Positions 31,738-35,468 of a DNA stretch of 35,468 nucleotides are shown here, piece by piece. The first letter of the stretch is position 1. Each line of letters starts with the position of its first letter. The notes under the pieces were generated by a model. That model saw only the letters and a program-made list of their open reading frames with translations, was not told where the DNA came from and searched no databases. The position numbers and the translations under genes were made by a program. The stretch is from positions 1 through 35,468 of the forward strand of contig CAIXPZ010000300.1 of assembly GCA_903921455.1 (NCBI GenBank). Direction: 5' to 3'. The stretch comes from an uncultured Verrucomicrobia subdivision 3 bacterium. GTDB lineage: Bacteria > Verrucomicrobiota > Verrucomicrobiae > Limisphaerales > UBA11358.

Positions 31738-34008
31738 TCAATTCCCGTTCCACTTCAGCCGGTAAAACGCCGATTTTGGTGCCTGGCTGCCCAAATCGCT
31801 GAAATGGTCGCTGGCGGTGATCACGCCGCTTATCGTCGCCTGATTGGTTTGCACGTCCACCCACACGGCGGGTGCCAAATTGGTCGCACGTTCCAAAATG
31901 TAATAATATTCCGGTACGCCAAGCGCCGTTAACGTTGTTGGATTTCCACTGACTATACCCGTGAACTTAATATTTTTGACGACCTGGTTCAGCGTATTGG
32001 CGCCGCCCAGATAATCGTTGTAAGTCGCGGTGATGAGGTTGGTGCCGGCCGGCAGATTGGTGATGGCCAGGCTGGTGGCGCTGCCGCCGCTCAGACTGTT
32101 CGTGCTGAACGGACCGGCGGGGGAGGAGAATATCACGCTGCCCTCAGGCGTGCCACCCGTCCCGCTGACTGTGGCGGTGAACGTCACCGGCTGACCATCG
32201 AGCGACGGATTGGCCGAGGAACTGACCTCGACATTGGCCATTTGGTTGACGTACCGCGTCGTCAGCACAAAGTTGGCAAGATTCAACGTTTGCGACCCGG
32301 ATTGGACGCATAGCGGGTAGAATAAGTACCCCATTCTGGTGCAACCTGGATCAGTTGGCGTCCACACGTACGAATAAGTGGTGTAGTCGGACGAAGAAAC
32401 CGCTATCCACCCGGCATTATCCCACTGATCCCGATAGAGGTAGTTGTTACTGCTGTCAAATTCCCACAGACCAACCCACAGGTTTTGGGAGCTACCAGAG
32501 ACAAAAGCAGCATCAAAGGAAACATAGTAGGTTGTCCCATAGGATACCGGGGTTTGCTGATTGTTATACCACTGATCGAACTGCAACCCATTATCGGAAC
32601 CGGTTTTGTAGACGGCAAGCTCGATGGCATTCGTTCTTCCAGCGACATCATTCGGGTCGGTATTCGGTATGATGGTTGCGCTGAAAAAATCGTCGACGGG
32701 ATTATTATCATAGAGACGCCAACCTGGAATGGTCGAAGAATCAATCGTGTTGCTAATGCTGGTGCCCTGGGCGGCGTTGTTAAAGCTGGCAGTGTTGATG
32801 GCCAAATTGGGAGTCTTTTTACTACTTTCAAATGTAATATTGGCAAGGTTCAGAATCATGGTTTTATTGAAGGTGCCTTCGGGGTAGAATATGAATTTAA
32901 TGCTGGCACAGTTCGGATCATCCGGCGTCCACTCATAAGCAAAAGTGGTGTAGTTGGTCGCCACCACCGTCATGAACCCGTTCCCCCCCCCAACCAAACC
33001 CGGCCGGTTTAGAGAATTGCCACTGCTATCATATTCAAAGACCCCAACCCACATGTTGTTTCCGGCGGTGCCGTCGTCTCCCGCGACTCTGGCGGCGTCA
33101 AAGGAAACAAAGTAGGTGGTCCCATAGGACGCGGGGATTGATACCGCCGACTTCAGAGAGCAGGCGATATCGCTATTGTTGGTGATGGCGAGCTGGATGG
33201 CATGCGCACCAGGAGTGATGTCGTAGGGGTCGTTATTGGTGATGATGGTGGCGGTGAAAAAATCGGCGCCCGGATTATCATCATAGACTTCCCAACTCGG
33301 AATGGTGGTGTTATCGGTGGTTTGGCTTACACTGGTGCCGGGGGCAACGCCCTGAAAATGGCCGAAGGCGATGGCCTCATCGGGAGAGCTGACAGTGGTC
33401 AATACCACATTATCAAGATCCAACGTCGCCGAGTTAGTCCGGGTCGCTTCAGGATAAAATATGGGGCACATCCCGGCACAGTTTGTGGCCGTCGGCGTCC
33501 ACGTATACGAATAAGTGGTGAAGTTGGTCGACACAATTGAATGGAACCCTAAATTTATTTGATCCCGGACGATGAACGTGCCACTGCTGTCAAATTCCTT
33601 GATGCCTACCCATATGTTGTCGAAGGTGCCCCCAGAAACCCAGGCGGCGTCAAAGGAAAATAAATATGTTTTTCCATAGGAAACTGGGGTTGGCTGATTG
33701 GCCCCTCCTTGGTCTACCCAGCAAGCAATATCGGAATTGTTGTTGATGGCGAGCCGCAGGGCATTCGTGCCGGCGCCCGGATTCCTGTCGGTGGTGGGGA
33801 CGATGGTGGCGCTGAAAGTATCACTGGCCGCATTGCCGTCCGTCACACGCCACCCCGTGATGGTCGTGGAATCAGCAAAGTTCCCCGATCCGCTGCTGAC
33901 GGTGGTGCCGTTGGTGTTGGCTTCAAAGCTGCCATCGGGAATGAGATTCGCCTGGGCCGATGCAGCGAACCAGGCAACGAACAGAACAGAATACAGGTTT
34001 TTTTTCAT
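31738..34008 (-). CDS. Secreted protein with three CBM-like repeats and an Ig-like domain
   Basis: A 756-residue exported protein. Signal peptide ~1-20 (LYSVLFVAWFAASAQA). Three related jelly-roll modules of ~190 residues each show SYGKTYLFSFDAAWVSGG, SYGTTYFVSFDAARVAGD and SYGTTYYVSFDAAFVSGS respectively, each with an N-IWVG/NLWVG strand and a T-Y-W-TP strand. A Big_3-type Ig domain follows (~595-680, VEVSSSANPSLDGQPVTFTA), then a C-terminal domain (YYILERATNLAPAVWVDVQT ... FYRLKW) common at the ends of verrucomicrobial surface proteins. No catalytic domain is seen, so it is probably a glycan-binding surface protein. The first module resembles the CBM of the beta-helix protein. It diverges from an AraC gene. 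Confidence 0.78.
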   Translation of the reverse strand: MKKNLYSVLFVAWFAASAQANLIPDGSFEANTNGTTVSSGSGNFADSTTITGWRVTDGNAASDTFSATIVPTTDRNPGAGTNALRLAINNNSDIACWVDQGGANQPTPVSYGKTYLFSFDAAWVSGGTFDNIWVGIKEFDSSGTFIVRDQINLGFHSIVSTNFTTYSYTWTPTATNCAGMCPIFYPEATRTNSATLDLDNVVLTTVSSPDEAIAFGHFQGVAPGTSVSQTTDNTTIPSWEVYDDNPGADFFTATIITNNDPYDITPGAHAIQLAITNNSDIACSLKSAVSIPASYGTTYFVSFDAARVAGDDGTAGNNMWVGVFEYDSSGNSLNRPGLVGGGNGFMTVVATNYTTFAYEWTPDDPNCASIKFIFYPEGTFNKTMILNLANITFESSKKTPNLAINTASFNNAAQGTSISNTIDSSTIPGWRLYDNNPVDDFFSATIIPNTDPNDVAGRTNAIELAVYKTGSDNGLQFDQWYNNQQTPVSYGTTYYVSFDAAFVSGSSQNLWVGLWEFDSSNNYLYRDQWDNAGWIAVSSSDYTTYSYVWTPTDPGCTRMGYLFYPLCVQSGSQTLNLANFVLTTRYVNQMANVEVSSSANPSLDGQPVTFTATVSGTGGTPEGSVIFSSPAGPFSTNSLSGGSATSLAITNLPAGTNLITATYNDYLGGANTLNQVVKNIKFTGIVSGNPTTLTALGVPEYYYILERATNLAPAVWVDVQTNQATISGVITASDHFSDLGSQAPKSAFYRLKWNGN

Positions 34009-34051
34009 AGAATATACATTGTTTATGTACTACTTCGGTTTGAACTGCGAT

Positions 34052-34133
34052 AATTTAAGCGATTTCATACTTTTGCGCTTCCATTTTCTTGCGCCGGTTT
34101 GTATATTTTCTTTTGCCTGGACGATATTTAATG
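34052..34133 (-). promoter_or_regulatory. Conserved upstream element, copy 2 (CBM-repeat/AraC divergent region)
   Basis: Partner of 31036-31117. It ends 44 bases before the start of the CBM-repeat gene and begins 47 bases before the divergent AraC start, so it could control either or both. The AraC protein encoded next to it is the natural candidate to bind it. Confidence 0.6.
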
Positions 34134-34179
34134 TATAATCGTGCCTTGCTGTTTATGAACCGCCTTTTGCCATCATGAC

Positions 34180-35085
34180 ATGAAAATCTATCGCGGTTTT
34201 CAAGTCCTCAGCGGCTATATCATTGATGAACCGTTCGCCGCGTTGCCGGTCGTCACCCATTGCGGTGAGGCGATTTGCGAGCGGGGACATCTTCTAACCT
34301 CGCATACCCATTCCGGGTTTGAATTCCTCATGCTCACGCGCGGACACGCCTCCTGGGTGGTCGACGGGCGTGATTTCGTTCAGAATACCGGCGATATTTT
34401 CGTGGTCTTTCCCCGCCAACCCCACCGCACCGGGCAGGAGCCCAATTCTGAAAATGAGCACCTTTGGATCGGGGTGGATTTGGCGCGTTTCAGCGCGGCG
34501 GGAAAACGGCTGGCGCGCGAGCTGCAGCGCCGGGACAGTCACCTGTTCCACAGCGGCACCGAGTTGGAACCATTGCTGCGAGGCCTGATCGCCCAAGCCA
34601 TCAGGCACAGGACTCAGGCCGCCGCCATCGCGCGCTGCTATCTGGAAACCATCGTGGCTATATTATTGCAGCGGGTCGAGGAACCGGAGTCTTCATTTTC
34701 GCTGGATTTTACACCGCGCTCTTTGCCCATACAGCGCTGCCTTGCCTACATGGAACAGAACCTCACTCGCCGGCTTCCGCTCAACGACCTTGCCCGGGTC
34801 GCCGCCATTCGAAGCGTGGCCCATTTTTGCACCCGGTTTCATCAGGAAATTGGCATCGCTCCCGGCGCGATGCATCTGCGCCTGCGCCTGAATGCCGCCA
34901 AGGAAATCCTCGCCCAAACGACAGCGGAAGACGTGACGGGCGTGGCCATGCACTTTGGATTCAGTTCCGCACAGCACTTCAGCGGCAAATTTAAACAGGC
35001 TTTTGGGATCACCCCCAGCGCCTTGCGAACCATGTCGCGCATTCCGGGGCCATCGGAAGTCGGGCGCCGTCAACGAAGAACCTGA
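34180..35085 (+). CDS. AraC-family regulator with cupin sensor
   Basis: A 301-residue regulator. The N-terminal cupin-type sensor (~20-100) carries LTSHTHSGFEFLMLTRGHAS and FPRQPHRTGQE, resembling sugar-sensing AraC proteins. The C-terminal HTH pair runs from ~185 (LPLNDLARVAAIRSVAHFCT, then VTGVAMHFGFSSAQHFSGKF with ITPSALR). ATG 34180 (MKIYRGFQVLSGY) is a clean start. It is divergent from the CBM-repeat gene across 171 bp that hold the conserved element also found before the P450. It is therefore likely to control both genes. Inducer unknown, possibly a glycan breakdown product. Confidence 0.85.
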   Translation: MKIYRGFQVLSGYIIDEPFAALPVVTHCGEAICERGHLLTSHTHSGFEFLMLTRGHASWVVDGRDFVQNTGDIFVVFPRQPHRTGQEPNSENEHLWIGVDLARFSAAGKRLARELQRRDSHLFHSGTELEPLLRGLIAQAIRHRTQAAAIARCYLETIVAILLQRVEEPESSFSLDFTPRSLPIQRCLAYMEQNLTRRLPLNDLARVAAIRSVAHFCTRFHQEIGIAPGAMHLRLRLNAAKEILAQTTAEDVTGVAMHFGFSSAQHFSGKFKQAFGITPSALRTMSRIPGPSEVGRRQRRT

Positions 35086-35414
35086 CTCAAAAGTGCCGGT
35101 GAGACGTGGTGTGCCCGTCTGGATTCAAATGAACTGATAACGGTTAAAGCAGCTCGCGCCCTGGCTCAATGCGAGGTCACTCCCATTCTGGGCATGGGCG
35201 GAGGCAGTGCCTCTCGGATTTTTCAGCCGTTCGTGAAAAAAGTTTGCCTGCGGGATCGGTTTTTTTGATCTCGATCCCGAAACCGGTTTGCTGCCAATAG
35301 ACACCGCACTATTGAGCCGCCGCCCGCCGCTGTAAACGGCGGCTGAAAAGTGCGGCGGGGTCATGTGTGTGACGGGGCGGTTCAAAAGTGCGGCATCTTC
35401 ATTAACAATGAAGC
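35086..35414. other. Gap between AraC gene and IS21-type transposase, with repeats
   Basis: No gene seen. It holds two hairpins: CGGGATCG/CGATCCCG at 35251-35279 with a 13-base loop, and CCGCCG/CGGCGG at 35324-35342. It also has two direct copies of AAAAGTGCGGC (35346-35356 and 35384-35394). The direct copies resemble the repeated transposase-binding sites inside IS21 ends. Confidence 0.45.
35346..35394 (+). repeat. Two AAAAGTGCGGC direct repeats, probable IS21 end sites
   Basis: Copies at 35346-35356 and 35384-35394, 38 bases apart, just before the istA-like start. IS21-family ends carry several copies of a short repeat bound by the transposase. The left tip of the element itself could not be fixed. 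Confidence 0.45.
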
Positions 35415-35468
35415 ATGTATCGCAATATGGAAGACTGGGCTGAGATTCGCAAAAAAGTGTTGGCAGGA
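35415..35468 (+). CDS. IS21-family transposase IstA, N-terminal part (cut by window end)
   Basis: The visible 18 residues read MYRNMEDWAEIRKKVLAG. MEDWAEIRKKVL is the conserved start of IstA, where it leads into the first helix-turn-helix. The gene continues beyond the window. Met 5 (35427) is an alternative start. Together with the IS1595 copy at the left end, it means both edges of the window are IS sequences. Confidence 0.72.
   Translation, partial: MYRNMEDWAEIRKKVLAG

Overview
The window looks like a metagenomic or draft contig from a Verrucomicrobiota bacterium, most likely the Pedosphaera/Limisphaera side of the phylum. This is inferred from family content, not from a marker gene. The supporting features are a pseudopilin with an [20 protein letters not shown] leader and a DGH-type C-terminus, long secreted CBM/Ig/beta-helix proteins, an SSS symporter and GH71/99-like enzymes beside GH38, PhyH and sugar-isomerase TIM-barrel genes, a di-haem cytochrome fragment, and several AraC regulators. 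No rRNA, tRNA or CRISPR array was seen.

Layout. (1) 1-2500 is worn accessory DNA: an intact 711-bp IS1595-type element with perfect 18-bp ends starting at base 1, two small XRE regulators (the second truncated) with an operator-like palindrome pair between them, a gene-poor stretch with a strong hairpin, and the C-terminal stump of a cytochrome gene. (2) 2500-7100 is a methanol/corrinoid module. On the minus strand are a corrinoid protein (MtaC-like), methanol:corrinoid methyltransferase (MtaB, with all three Zn ligands) and a DUF6580 membrane protein. Divergent on the plus strand are PurU and a homocysteine methyltransferase. (3) 7025-13004 is a tightly packed minus-strand operon: PhyH, TIM-barrel isomerase, UroD-type methyltransferase, DUF1638, RACo (the ferredoxin/ATPase corrinoid activator) and an AraC regulator. 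Three of its junctions are 4-bp overlaps. A second AraC gene diverges from it.

(4) 13993-29602 is a long minus-strand run read from right to left: UroD-type protein, lipoprotein, pseudopilin, secreted double beta-helix pectate-lyase-like protein, ROK kinase, SIS isomerase, GH38 alpha-mannosidase, two tandem GH71/99-like enzymes, SSS symporter and an MtaA-like UroD methyltransferase. It reads as a glycan-use locus that begins and ends with UroD-family genes. (5) 29749-35085 holds a cytochrome P450 and a large secreted protein with three CBM-like repeats. The two share an ~82-bp upstream element. A divergent AraC regulator follows, and the window ends inside an IS21-type istA gene.

Reading of the whole (inference): methyl groups released from methanol or methylated compounds, possibly methyl-esterified or O-methylated plant or algal polysaccharide, enter through MtaB/MtaC and UroD-family methyltransferases. 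RACo keeps the corrinoid protein in its active Co(I) state. Homocysteine and folate C1 chemistry (HcyMT, PurU) receive the carbon. The glycan locus handles the sugar. Placing corrinoid demethylation, polysaccharide degradation and two O2-dependent enzymes (P450, PhyH) in one 30-kb island is the most interesting feature.
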